From a virus, in the IMG/VR virus record IMGVR_UViG_3300010883_000181, positions 1 through 34,459 of that record: a stretch of 34,459 nt of DNA, one strand, 5' to 3'. Each line of letters begins with the position of its first letter. Within the stretch, counting starts at the first letter, position 1. The notes under the pieces were generated by a model. It saw only the letters and a list, made by a program, of their open reading frames with translations. It did no database searches and was not told the DNA's origin. Made by a program: the position numbers and the translations under genes. Below, piece by piece: positions 1 to 8,696 of this stretch.

Positions 1-2
1 CT

Positions 3-425
3 GATGACCAAGGTAACGGTTCTCTTAGTTCAACTAGATGTAGATACATGGAAATAATGGCAGGTGGTTTAGGTCCTGCTACTAATTCCGCTAATTATGC
101 TTTTCAGAATCAACCAATGTTTATAATCCCAACCGGTGCAAAACCAGCACCTACTGAATTTCTTGATTTCTTTTTAGTATTTAGTGCTACTTCAGTACCA
201 ACTTATTCTGTTCAATACTCAGTAATATTACAAAATAACGGGCAAGGGTTAGTGTCAGGCACAGTTACATTTAGTGCCGCAACTTCTAAAGCGTGTACTG
301 TAAGATTCCCAATTAATGTACACGCTCAACCCAACGATGTTTGTTCTGCCATTATTCAGGTTGTTGCTACTAATTCTGGTGGTTCTGTTACTTATCAAGA
401 AGCCATTGATTTAGTTATGCAGTAA
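3..425 (+). CDS. C-terminal part of a beta-rich, possibly structural protein (5' partial)
   Basis: The frame is open from the left edge through the ATG at 48 to the TAA at 423-425, so the gene starts outside the window. The visible 141 residues are rich in Thr, Ser, Val, Ala and Gly, with alternating hydrophobic residues typical of beta sandwiches, and lack charged clusters. There is no membrane segment or catalytic motif. This composition is common in virion surface or tail proteins, and it is the only rightward gene on the left side, facing the leftward replication genes. A virion role is inferred from composition and orientation only; I do not recognise the family. Confidence 0.7.
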   Translation, partial: DDQGNGSLSSTRCRYMEIMAGGLGPATNSANYAFQNQPMFIIPTGAKPAPTEFLDFFLVFSATSVPTYSVQYSVILQNNGQGLVSGTVTFSAATSKACTVRFPINVHAQPNDVCSAIIQVVATNSGGSVTYQEAIDLVMQ

Positions 426-477
426 TTAAGTGTAAGAATAAAAATACTCAAAAATGAAAAAATCGTAATTTTGGCGT

Positions 478-511
478 AAAAAAACGAGACAAAGCCGATT
501 TACATCGACTT
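478..511 (-). terminator. Hairpin plus T-run terminator of the leftward gene array
   Basis: On the minus strand an 8-bp stem (492-499 with 504-511, loop of 4) forms with one G-U pair, followed by a spacer and seven consecutive T (complement of 478-484). The same hairpin in the plus-strand RNA would have an A-C mismatch, so it fits leftward transcription. It lies 27 bases past the stop of the last leftward gene. Confidence 0.55.
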
Positions 512-538
512 CATCCCGAATTTTCCCTAACTCAAACA

Positions 539-1144
539 CTACCAATTTACTTCTAACTCACCAAAAGTATTTGCTACTTCATCAAAATACTTAACTACAC
601 CATTCTCTTGACCATATTTCCACAAATCATAGGTCAATTGAGAATCCTTAAGACAATAATCTACTACTTCATCATATTCTCCGGCCTTCCATTTTACAAC
701 AGAATCTAAACTACTCATATTCTTCTGGTCATTGATAGTACATTTAACCAAATTATCTAAATGAACTCTCTTACCATGCTGTTTAACTAAATGTGCACTT
801 GTATCAATACATCTATTGGATTTATCTTCTAAATATTTTCTTACAATATAAATATCCATTGAATCTCTAAGTACAGGTAAATCAAAAGCGTTAATGTTAT
901 GCCCTAACAAGATTCCACCTTTCTGAAAATGGTCATCTAAGTCATACTTAAGTTCTCTTAATGATTTGATTATAACACCACTATCTTTTTTTAAGTCATT
1001 AAGGGATTCATCTACATAAATTATACCTTGATTTCCATCCCATGTTGTTACACATGCTACTTTAAATAGATGGGTATTGCCCCATCCACCAATCTCATAA
1101 CTTAAATTTTTTGTCTCTATATCAAACGATAATACATCACTCAT
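539..1144 (-). CDS. DEDDy-family 3'-5' exonuclease (RNase H-like fold)
   Basis: This 201-residue protein carries the three exonuclease motifs in order: FDIET near the N terminus (Exo I, Asp and Glu), GHNINAFD in the middle (Exo II), and YCLKD near residue 165 (Exo III of the Tyr-xxx-Asp type). These residues bind the two metal ions in DEDDy exonucleases such as PolB proofreading domains. It is a stand-alone exonuclease, distinct from the proofreading domain kept in the polymerase at 6301-8694. It overlaps the helicase-like gene by 8 bases and is the last gene of the leftward array. A role in repair, recombination or host DNA breakdown is inferred. Confidence 0.8.
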   Translation of the reverse strand: MSDVLSFDIETKNLSYEIGGWGNTHLFKVACVTTWDGNQGIIYVDESLNDLKKDSGVIIKSLRELKYDLDDHFQKGGILLGHNINAFDLPVLRDSMDIYIVRKYLEDKSNRCIDTSAHLVKQHGKRVHLDNLVKCTINDQKNMSSLDSVVKWKAGEYDEVVDYCLKDSQLTYDLWKYGQENGVVKYFDEVANTFGELEVNW

Positions 1145-2663
1145 CTTTATTCACCTTTATTTTTACATATGACTTTGTAGTTCTTACTTCTTCAAACATG
1201 TGTTTTACATTTTGCCAATGTCTATAAAATTTATTTCTACCACACTGTTCGTTTTTTCTGAAAGCCTCAATCATTAACTTTTTGTCTACCCATCCTTCTG
1301 TACCATTAACCCTAACCTTTGGTTTTGTTAAATTGTATGCTACTACATACATTTTTTCATTACTCTTGTCGTTGAATCTTTTTGGTCTTTTCTTTAACTT
1401 ATCTGTGAACCAAGTAGTAATAGAGTCAAAAGATTCATCTGTTAATACTCTACCTTGTTCAATATGCTTTGCTGTAATTACCTCACTTCTTTCTGAAACG
1501 GCACATAATGCCGCCGCAATACAGATATTGTTTATCATATTCATAAGGAAGGTATTTAACGCTTCGTATATATTATCATCGAAACTATCCATGTACTTTT
1601 TCATACCTTTCCATACAGTCTTCAATCTTTTTTGAGCATCTTTAGAAAATACAACAACTTTTCTTTTATCACCATTAACTGCTTCAAGTCTTTCCTGTGC
1701 CCATCTATAAGAAGAATAAAGCATTTCTGAAAACTCTTCTTCATATGCCGCAGTTCCGTTATCTTCTTCAAGAATTTCTCCAATCATATCTATATAATCT
1801 TCTTCCATTTTTGACCTAAGAGATTCCGGAACATCTCTAACATAAAGCCACATACGCTGAAACACACCCTTAGTAAGAATTACCTTTTCTAATCCTTCCG
1901 GTGGTAATGTGGTAGCCCATAAAGAGCGTTGAGAATCTACCACTAAATCCTTTCCCCAATCAGTTAGCCTTTTCTTAATTAAGTGTGTCTTAGAATCAAG
2001 ACGATTCATAAACTTTTGAAACAACATAACTGTTTCTTGTTTATGTTGTGACTCCTTGAAAATACCCGAATGTTCAAATTCATCAAATGCTATTAACCCA
2101 CTACCATACAAACTACCAAAAATAGTTTCGTCGTGCATCTTAGGTATATCGTAATCAGCATCTCCATCAGCATCTTCTTTATTATAATCAGGATTAGGAA
2201 CATCCATTTTCATAGTTCCTAATAAAGATTGGTCAGTAAAACTATCTGGGTTATTTAAAGTAAATTCTTTAACACCTTTTAATGGTAATTCTTGATTTCT
2301 AACAGGGTGTTGATTAACTAATTTAAAGGTCGCTTCCCATACAGGACTTAAGAAATCAAACATTGTTGTCTTACCACTTCTTGAAGTTTGAATCCAACAG
2401 TAATGTATTCTTGGGTCTAACGCTAACCTTCCTATTGGGACTCTAATAACATCTTTTAGTATCTGTCCCATTGATACAAAGTATGCCATCTTAGCGGAGT
2501 AATCATTGTAAAGAGAAAACTCCCCTACAATTTCAGTCCACCTAATAACATCTTTTGGTAGTTCTACTTTCTTTGAACGAATAACTCCTAAACTACTTGT
2601 ATCAGTAACTTGTGCCAACGCATCATACATATCCCATTCATCTATATCTAAATCATCTGTCAT
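1137..2663 (-). CDS. AAA+ ATPase, probable replicative helicase (MCM-like)
   Basis: A P-loop variant with SGKTT lies at residues 92-100, and a Walker B motif LIAFDEFEH near 190-198. A sensor-1-like segment (SLWATTLPP) and a possible arginine-finger segment (FQRMWLYVRDVP) follow. A helical lid-like region near residues 370-410 and a basic winged-helix-like C terminus resemble the layout of MCM and related viral helicases. The start is supported by GAGGTGA seven bases upstream. The gene sits next to the primase and the XPF-like nuclease, which fits a replication role. The Walker A motif lacks the usual first Gly. Assignment to MCM proper, rather than another AAA+ or superfamily 3 clade, is uncertain. 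Confidence 0.6.
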   Translation of the reverse strand: MTDDLDIDEWDMYDALAQVTDTSSLGVIRSKKVELPKDVIRWTEIVGEFSLYNDYSAKMAYFVSMGQILKDVIRVPIGRLALDPRIHYCWIQTSRSGKTTMFDFLSPVWEATFKLVNQHPVRNQELPLKGVKEFTLNNPDSFTDQSLLGTMKMDVPNPDYNKEDADGDADYDIPKMHDETIFGSLYGSGLIAFDEFEHSGIFKESQHKQETVMLFQKFMNRLDSKTHLIKKRLTDWGKDLVVDSQRSLWATTLPPEGLEKVILTKGVFQRMWLYVRDVPESLRSKMEEDYIDMIGEILEEDNGTAAYEEEFSEMLYSSYRWAQERLEAVNGDKRKVVVFSKDAQKRLKTVWKGMKKYMDSFDDNIYEALNTFLMNMINNICIAAALCAVSERSEVITAKHIEQGRVLTDESFDSITTWFTDKLKKRPKRFNDKSNEKMYVVAYNLTKPKVRVNGTEGWVDKKLMIEAFRKNEQCGRNKFYRHWQNVKHMFEEVRTTKSYVKIKVNKDE

Positions 2664-3340
2664 TAATATTTCACCTCATTTTCTGAATTCAATGCCTTAA
2701 GTACATTCTCAGCAGTTTTATTTCCTATACCTTTTAACTTGATAATATCTTTACTATCAGCCATAGTTATTTCTGCTATACTTCCAAAGGACTTTAATAG
2801 GGCTTTTGCTTTTTCTACTGAAACACCCTGTATTTCAGAAAGTACATCTACTCGTACATCATCTGTTTTAATTTTCTTTGGTAATTCTTTGTGTATAATT
2901 AATTGTTTATCTATATGTTCTGTTGTTGCTAATATAATATGGGCGGCAGTTCTATAATTATCTACCCATACAGGTTTAACATCTGTATGTAATGCTATTG
3001 AAGTTAAAGCACCAACAAACATTTTCTTTAATTTACTTCGCCATCCCATCGAGTTATAATTTGTTCTACGAAGATACTCCATAGCGTCATCTAAACTCCC
3101 ATATATTAATATTATATTTTTATTATATGTTCTATCCATGTTATCTAATTGGTTAAAGATTCTTTTATTCCTAACTGATGCTAAGAAATCAGCGGCTGAT
3201 TTTGCTTCTATACAACAATCACCAATAATATAATCTCCTATCTCTAACCACTTCTTTTCTGTTTTTACTTTTGCTTTACTCGCTAAGTCAATTAGCGTTC
3301 TACTTAATTGTGAATCTTCTCTACTATCAATTGTTATCAT
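2663..3340 (-). CDS. XPF/Hef (ERCC4)-type structure-specific endonuclease
   Basis: The N-terminal nuclease domain shows IDSRE, then GDYIIGDCCIEAKSAADF, matching the GDY...ERKxxxD core of XPF/Mus81/Hef nucleases, but with Glu-Ala-Lys instead of Glu-Arg-Lys. The segment NKRIFNQ matches the usual helix after the core. The C-terminal 70 residues contain two helix-hairpin-helix motifs (IQGVSVEKAKALL and LKGIGNKTAENVL) that bind branched DNA. There is no N-terminal helicase domain, unlike full archaeal Hef. The start has GGAGGT six bases upstream. Such enzymes cut forks, flaps or recombination intermediates. It sits in the primase/helicase cluster. Confidence 0.88.
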   Translation of the reverse strand: MITIDSREDSQLSRTLIDLASKAKVKTEKKWLEIGDYIIGDCCIEAKSAADFLASVRNKRIFNQLDNMDRTYNKNIILIYGSLDDAMEYLRRTNYNSMGWRSKLKKMFVGALTSIALHTDVKPVWVDNYRTAAHIILATTEHIDKQLIIHKELPKKIKTDDVRVDVLSEIQGVSVEKAKALLKSFGSIAEITMADSKDIIKLKGIGNKTAENVLKALNSENEVKY

Positions 3341-4367
3341 GTCCGTACCTCCAACACTTACCTATGCAAAGTCCTTCTTCAATTAAAGTATTACAATGAG
3401 GTGCCATATATCTACCGTCTACAATAAACGATACATGCTTTTTTGTCTCGTATTTATTATAATCTATCCAAGTATCTTCATTGGATGCTATGGTATTAAC
3501 CTCATGTTCAATAATACTTTTAATATCATCTAAAGAACCTCCACTTAGTTCTCTTGGGTTTATTGTTAAATCTTCTTTTACTACTACTAATTCTGATAAA
3601 AACTCGTTATACCATTGAACAAGAAGTACTCTTGCTCTATGATTAGGATTTTCTGACATTACTGCATTTTTTAAGCAGGGTAATATAGGTAAATCACCAG
3701 GACTTTCTACACTATCAATTTCTATGTCTGCACTTTCCATCTTAATAACTTCAGGCCACTCTACTAATGTATTACCATAATATACAGGTTTTATATTTCT
3801 TGCACCTTTTTGTGACAGTTTATATATTGTGGGCAATCCAGAATATAAATCTTGTGAAGTAATAGGAATACACCATCTTTGGGCCTTTAGATGATATGTA
3901 TTCTGTATTCTCCTTAACCTACTTGTATTAATTACTACTGTATCAAGATATTCACTTTTATTTACTACATCATAACAGATATTAAAGAACGCTTTTATTT
4001 GTCTGAAGGTATTTGCTACTTCACCATAAACAAAAATATGAAATCCTCTACCTGAAAAAGAAATATTATGCTTGTAGTCTTTACTTAACAACCACTTATG
4101 CATTCTAAATACATCTTGATATAAGTTTTCTAACGGCTTTCCGTGTGCATCAAAGTCTAAAAATATCCTATCAATAATAATAGAATATTCTAATCCCCTG
4201 TTAGTTGTAAAGTGTTTATAATCATACACTGATGTAAAAAGATTCATTTTACCATTATACATTTTGATAAAATCTTTATACTCATCTTCATCTTTAACTA
4301 TAATCCTTGAAGGTTCTCTTGCTCTATTTCTTAGGCTACCTGCCCACATCTCTCTCGGAAAATACAT
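3327..4367 (-). CDS. Archaeo-eukaryotic primase, small-subunit (PriS)-like
   Basis: The catalytic motifs of the AEP superfamily are present: FLDFDAHG (metal-binding Asp-x-Asp), SFSGRGFHIFV (Ser-Gly...His nucleotide-binding motif), and DTVVINTSRLRRIQNTYH (third acidic residue plus the RNxYH-type segment). The C terminus carries a Cys/His set (HCNTLIEEGLCIGKC), which may bind zinc or an iron-sulfur cluster. I place the start at 4367 because GAGGTGAT lies four bases upstream; a longer in-frame extension to 4412 has no such signal. The gene starts inside the small zinc protein at 4336-4464. It would make primers for the viral PolB. Confidence 0.85.
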   Translation of the reverse strand: MYFPREMWAGSLRNRAREPSRIIVKDEDEYKDFIKMYNGKMNLFTSVYDYKHFTTNRGLEYSIIIDRIFLDFDAHGKPLENLYQDVFRMHKWLLSKDYKHNISFSGRGFHIFVYGEVANTFRQIKAFFNICYDVVNKSEYLDTVVINTSRLRRIQNTYHLKAQRWCIPITSQDLYSGLPTIYKLSQKGARNIKPVYYGNTLVEWPEVIKMESADIEIDSVESPGDLPILPCLKNAVMSENPNHRARVLLVQWYNEFLSELVVVKEDLTINPRELSGGSLDDIKSIIEHEVNTIASNEDTWIDYNKYETKKHVSFIVDGRYMAPHCNTLIEEGLCIGKCWRYGHDNN

Positions 4368-4464
4368 TATCATCACCTCTTTTATATTTATGTATGGAAC
4401 AATATAAATCATCGGGGTTAGTCAATTCAGACTTACATCCCTTTAATTTACATCTATTACTCAT
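4336..4464 (-). CDS. 42-residue zinc-finger protein
   Basis: This short frame starts in an ATGA overlap with the stop of the upstream gene and overlaps the primase start by 32 bases. It encodes two Cys four residues apart (CKLKGC), then Cys-Ser-Ile-His (CSIH), so it has the four ligands of a small zinc finger. Translational coupling and the ligand spacing support a real gene. The function is unknown; a DNA- or protein-binding adaptor is likely. Confidence 0.6.
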   Translation of the reverse strand: MSNRCKLKGCKSELTNPDDLYCSIHKYKRGDDNVFSERDVGR

Positions 4465-4937
4465 ATCATACCACGCTTTTTCTTATCCTCTTCGTTTAAT
4501 AGTTTAGTGTCATTTTTAATTCTATCCTTTAAAGTCATTACCTTTTCATTTGGGTTAGTATTATCTTCAATTGAATCCAACTTTCCTTCAGGACCTTCCT
4601 CAAGCATTTCAATATTAATTTTATCTTCATTGAATTCCACCTTTGCTGTTCTTAGATACCTACCTAATACAAATTGAACCATATCAATTAAATTTATTAA
4701 TGCCTTATGGTGTATTGCTTTATTAAATGTCATTGGGGGTCTTCCGTTTTTCGCATAAGGTATGGGTGTTTCTGCAACTATCCAAAACATATTTTCTATA
4801 CTCATACCAGATATTAGTTCCCTTGCTATCTCTTTACAAATTTTATCTTTGTTAAGTATATCTTGAATAGACCATTCTCTAGCCATTAATTTATCTTCTA
4901 TTTCTCCACTATTAAGATAAGTATCAGAACCAATCAT
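4461..4937 (-). CDS. Conserved-looking protein of unknown function (158 aa)
   Basis: I do not recognise this protein. The first 100 residues are predicted mainly helical, with a segment around residues 50-70 (FWIVAETPIPYAKNGRPPMTF) that could be a loop or binding site. The C-terminal 50 residues are highly charged and probably disordered, ending in a Lys-rich stretch. It overlaps the Cas4-like gene by 14 bases and ends in an ATGA overlap with the small zinc protein. Its position between nuclease and primase suggests a replication accessory role. Confidence 0.75.
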   Translation of the reverse strand: MIGSDTYLNSGEIEDKLMAREWSIQDILNKDKICKEIARELISGMSIENMFWIVAETPIPYAKNGRPPMTFNKAIHHKALINLIDMVQFVLGRYLRTAKVEFNEDKINIEMLEEGPEGKLDSIEDNTNPNEKVMTLKDRIKNDTKLLNEEDKKKRGMI

Positions 4938-5829
4938 TTTCGTCTCCCCCTTCTACTGCTTCACAAATATCGTAATACCCACAATGGATGCACTTCTTGT
5001 AAAAGAAAGAGGCAGGAAACTGCTCTTCTAAATATGATTCAATCAGTTTATCAAAAGACCTTTTAACTGCGGTTTCTGAAGTCTTTAGAACCTTCTCGAC
5101 ATAAACATAATTAGAAGCAGGGAAATACCAACCCCAATGTGTAAAGGGAATATCAGGGTCTAACCCAATTGCTCTAACATCGTCGGGGTCTGCATTCTCG
5201 AATAACATTTTATAGAATGCCATTTCTTTTCTCATTCGTGTTTTAGCACTATCTTTCCAAAGACCTGTTTTTAATTCCATAGGAATATATCCACCGTTCT
5301 CTAAAAACAATCTATCAATAATACCCATCATGTGTACTTCAATACCTGAATCAGTAGTATATCTTGCGTGTAGAGTGATTTCATTTCCTGGCGGTATAAA
5401 CTCATCTAATGTTTCTTCTTCATGAGATTCAATAAACCTTTCAGTATTGTATGCTGACATTGACCTATACAAATCTTCTATATCTTCCTTATCTGTTTCA
5501 GGGTAAAGACTTCTAAAATGCTTTTGAAGTTTTGCAGGTTCACTAACTAACTTTGAGGCGTCATCTATTTTCATTATCTTCCAAAATTCTTCTTGGGCAT
5601 CGTGAACAATAGTACCTTTAATCATAGCCGGACTAACTTTTTGTTTTAAACTATCAATATAACCGTATTTATAATTTAATTTACAAAAGCCATAACCACC
5701 AATTGAAGACTTTGTAATCTTCAAGATAGGTGCGCCTGCTGTCTTTGGTTCCCATTTGTATGTATATATTCCGTTTTCTTCTCTCATTCTAATCTCTCTC
5801 TTTGCATCTTTGTTCGGTAGTATTTTCAC
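4924..5829 (-). CDS. Cas4/RecB-like PD-(D/E)XK exonuclease with probable iron-sulfur cluster
   Basis: The protein has the layout of Cas4/AddB-type nucleases: a Cys in GYGFC near residue 45, an active-site His in KGTIVHDAQEEF, the catalytic Asp in MGIIDRLF, and Glu-x-Lys in PMELKTG. A C-terminal CxxC-x5-C group (CIHCGYYDIC) would complete a 4Fe-4S cluster with the first Cys. A GTG start overlaps the upstream stop (GTGA). Stand-alone Cas4-like nucleases are common in archaeal viruses and act in end resection or recombination. No cas1, cas2 or CRISPR array is present, so a CRISPR role is not suggested. Confidence 0.85.
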   Translation of the reverse strand: MKILPNKDAKREIRMREENGIYTYKWEPKTAGAPILKITKSSIGGYGFCKLNYKYGYIDSLKQKVSPAMIKGTIVHDAQEEFWKIMKIDDASKLVSEPAKLQKHFRSLYPETDKEDIEDLYRSMSAYNTERFIESHEEETLDEFIPPGNEITLHARYTTDSGIEVHMMGIIDRLFLENGGYIPMELKTGLWKDSAKTRMRKEMAFYKMLFENADPDDVRAIGLDPDIPFTHWGWYFPASNYVYVEKVLKTSETAVKRSFDKLIESYLEEQFPASFFYKKCIHCGYYDICEAVEGGDENDWF

Positions 5830-6299
5830 TTCACTTTTTTTAATTCGTCAATTAGATGACTTGCCCCCTTACGAGTTAATCCATCTGGGATTTCCCCACC
5901 TAATTTCTTAATATACTTTATCTGACTTTCAGTAGGTTCTTTATCTTCATTCTCAGAAGATACTTTACCTGTACCTCCTTCTAAATTAGACTTTAACATA
6001 GAAGATGTTGTTAAATCATGACAAGGTTTACATAATTCTACTACATTAGACCTTGCACTAATTAGGTGCAGTAGTCCTTCTTTCTTACACTTATGTTGAG
6101 AAATGATATGATGCCATTCAGTATATCCACCATCACCTTTTTCTAAACATATAGTACATACTCCAGATTTGTTCCAAAGACTTTCTTCTTCTAATTGAAG
6201 TTTAGCAATCTTTTCTTCAAACTTAGTGTATTTGTCTTCTAACTTTTCCATCTCGCTCTTTAGTTTTATTATCTCTTTTATATTACTTTTATCTCTCAT
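5826..6299 (-). CDS. HNH endonuclease with coiled coil and C-terminal YIKKLGG module
   Basis: Residues 1-45 form a charged coiled coil. The HNH domain follows: a CTIC knuckle, WHHII (His pair), SNVVELC (Asn) and CKPCHDL (second knuckle and final His), the complete zinc-supported HNH set. The last 33 residues (QIKYIKKLGGEIPDGL and on) match the C terminus of the protein at 24121-25317, suggesting a shared docking or DNA-binding module. The gene starts one base after the polymerase stop and overlaps the Cas4-like gene (GTGA). A role in DNA processing next to replication enzymes is inferred; no intron or homing context is seen. Confidence 0.82.
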   Translation of the reverse strand: MRDKSNIKEIIKLKSEMEKLEDKYTKFEEKIAKLQLEEESLWNKSGVCTICLEKGDGGYTEWHHIISQHKCKKEGLLHLISARSNVVELCKPCHDLTTSSMLKSNLEGGTGKVSSENEDKEPTESQIKYIKKLGGEIPDGLTRKGASHLIDELKKVK

Positions 6300-6300
6300 A

Positions 6301-8694
6301 TTACCACCAACTATCTAATGTTGTTTGTTTGCCATCATTGGCTATCGCTGTTAAATCCCACCTTAGAGATTCATATATCAATTGGACTTTCTTTGTTATT
6401 TCAGAATCGGCTAAACGACCCCAATTAATAGGGAAGTATTCTAACACTTCTTCTATTTTCTTGAATGCTATGTATTCAACATTCCTTATTCTACCCTTAG
6501 TTTCATACTGTCTTGGGTATTTTGATATTTTCTTGTTATCTACTGTGTAATAGTAATAACTATCACCTACTTCTATTTCACCTATCTCTTGGTTATAGAA
6601 TAAAACACCTGCTGAACCTCCAGCAATTTGTAGATACTCCGAGATAGGTCTTTTAAGTCTACTTCTTTTAATAACAGACTTAGGGTTATAAGACCCAGCG
6701 TTGATTATTTTATACATCGCCTTAGTATACTTAGTCACATGACTTTCTGATTTACCTTGTACTACCATTTTAAGAACAGTAGACTGAACAGTTTTTGCTA
6801 ACTTGGTTTCATTAGATTTCTTCATTTCAAAACCCATTACGAAAAATTCATCTTCAATATCCTCTCCGTCTTTCCAACTAAGATAACCACAGTATCTGTT
6901 CTTCTTCTTAGATAAAAAGAATGATTTAGCAAACTTCTCAAACTCTAATTGTACATGTTCATTGAATACTTCCTTTTGTATATACTCATTCAACTTTGCA
7001 CATAGAATCTTACCTTCTTCTACATTAGGACATTCGACAAATATAGAATCTGTATGCCCGTAAATAACTCTAAAGCCTAATTCTTGTGCCTTAAATGCTA
7101 CACTTCTCATGGCTTCTCTTGCTGATGCTGTAATTGCTTGTGCCATATCCATATCTCCCCATCCGTATCCATCTTTTGCTAATACACCATATAGAGCATT
7201 TACACCACGCTTAGTTGCCATTTGTGCTGAATCCCATTTCTGGTATTCTTCTTTTGTCGTGGAGTTCTTTCTTTTAGTTTTATATTCATCTCGTAGTTTC
7301 ATTAGTGAAAGTACTGCATTCGGCATAACACCCAATGGTTCTTTAATAAACGAAACATTAGGAGTTCCTGCTTCCCACTTACTAAGATTCTTTGGTACGG
7401 AAAAATGAACATCATGCCCTTCACCTTTTGTCTCCCAAGATATATTCCTCGCCGCCATCATAGAAGGGTACAAAGATTTAAAATCAAATACTGCTACATT
7501 ATTATATAACCCAAAGGTTTCTTCTTCTACCGGATTCATAACGAAAGCCGCTTCATACTTTTCCTTAGTTCCTTTAATACCCGTTGGTGCTTTCCAATCT
7601 GAGTGTCGCATAAAATATGCCGCACCCATTTGAGAATTATGAAATACACATTCAAAAGGACATACGAATAATTGTTGAAGTGCAATATCGTTTTCTGATA
7701 TGTTCATCTCATTATCCATATCCACCATTAATTTTACATCCACTCTATTATATTCTAAGAATACTTCTGTGTCTTCTAACCATGAACGCTGAAAAAATTC
7801 ATCGTCACCAAACTTAGCATTGGTTTTTTCTTTACCTGTATCTTCTCCAAGTAATCTCTTAGAACAATAATCAAGAGAAAGAGATGGTAGAGTTCCTTTT
7901 TGAGAATCTAACCATAGCCTTTCAAATCTTGTCATTAAACAATAAGTAATTCTTCCCTTAATAGGTTGAGATGTATTAGTGTAATTTATATTATAAATAC
8001 GGTTATGTGAAACACCTCTAACTTCTCTATGAGGAGAAAGTCTTTTTGGATTAATATCATTAGCAATTAACCTTTCAATAATTCTAGGAATATCGAAACC
8101 TAAAATATACCAACCTATAATCATATCAGGGTCTTTATCTTCTATGTACTTAATGAATTGTTCTAACATATCTTGCTCATCATCATATACTTCTACACCT
8201 TTGTAGAAAGGAATTGGCTCGATAGGAAAATGAGTCATTACATAATAGTGTTCATCGAATGAATCATAGAATGTTAATGCGTTAATCTGTCCATCATACC
8301 TACCACCTACTTGAGTTTCAATATCAAGATACCACTTACGCATATTATATTCAGGTATTTCTGTTAGACAATCATTAGTATATTTTCTTGCTAATGAAAT
8401 GTCTGCTTCATATGTATTACCCCATTCTTTCTTAGCGTTATGGAAATCTCCTACCGTTTCAAAAGTTACTTTGATAAGTTTTTCATTGTTTAACGAAACC
8501 CAATTACCAAAAATATATGTTGGTTTAATTCTATTAGTACCATACTTACTTGAAGATGTAATAGTTTCCGGCATTTTATCTCCTTCTTTAATAAAAAGGT
8601 AAGGTTTAAAGTCAGTGATAGTTTTATTAACTCTAAAGTTTTCACTGTTTCTATATCTCATTTCAATATTATTTCTTACATCACTTATTATCAT
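6301..8694 (-). CDS. Family B DNA polymerase with C-terminal PCNA-interacting peptide
   Basis: All family B motifs are present over 797 residues: Exo I (LDIET, residues 123-127), Exo II (GWYILGFD), Exo III (YNRVD), motif A (DFKSLYPS), motif B (KRGVNALYG), motif C (YGHTDS) and the KKNRYCGY thumb motif. Motif C has His where most polymerases have Asp (YGDTDS). The last eight residues, QTTLDSWW, fit the PIP-box consensus Qxx(L/I)xx(F/Y/W)(F/Y/W) and should dock on the viral PCNA at 10759-11517. I start it at 8694, two bases after the preceding stop. A 19-residue extension to 8751 would overlap the upstream gene by 55 bases. Confidence 0.95.
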   Translation of the reverse strand: MIISDVRNNIEMRYRNSENFRVNKTITDFKPYLFIKEGDKMPETITSSSKYGTNRIKPTYIFGNWVSLNNEKLIKVTFETVGDFHNAKKEWGNTYEADISLARKYTNDCLTEIPEYNMRKWYLDIETQVGGRYDGQINALTFYDSFDEHYYVMTHFPIEPIPFYKGVEVYDDEQDMLEQFIKYIEDKDPDMIIGWYILGFDIPRIIERLIANDINPKRLSPHREVRGVSHNRIYNINYTNTSQPIKGRITYCLMTRFERLWLDSQKGTLPSLSLDYCSKRLLGEDTGKEKTNAKFGDDEFFQRSWLEDTEVFLEYNRVDVKLMVDMDNEMNISENDIALQQLFVCPFECVFHNSQMGAAYFMRHSDWKAPTGIKGTKEKYEAAFVMNPVEEETFGLYNNVAVFDFKSLYPSMMAARNISWETKGEGHDVHFSVPKNLSKWEAGTPNVSFIKEPLGVMPNAVLSLMKLRDEYKTKRKNSTTKEEYQKWDSAQMATKRGVNALYGVLAKDGYGWGDMDMAQAITASAREAMRSVAFKAQELGFRVIYGHTDSIFVECPNVEEGKILCAKLNEYIQKEVFNEHVQLEFEKFAKSFFLSKKKNRYCGYLSWKDGEDIEDEFFVMGFEMKKSNETKLAKTVQSTVLKMVVQGKSESHVTKYTKAMYKIINAGSYNPKSVIKRSRLKRPISEYLQIAGGSAGVLFYNQEIGEIEVGDSYYYYTVDNKKISKYPRQYETKGRIRNVEYIAFKKIEEVLEYFPINWGRLADSEITKKVQLIYESLRWDLTAIANDGKQTTLDSWW

Positions 8695-8696
8695 TC

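Noticed and set aside
1282-1635. Rightward frame of 117 codons inside the helicase-like gene
   Set aside because: It is an antisense shadow of a gene with clear ATPase motifs, and its translation is low-complexity and hydrophobic.
4924-5829. Cas4-like nuclease as evidence for a viral CRISPR system
   Set aside because: No Cas1, Cas2, effector or repeat-spacer array is present; stand-alone Cas4-like nucleases are common in archaeal viruses.
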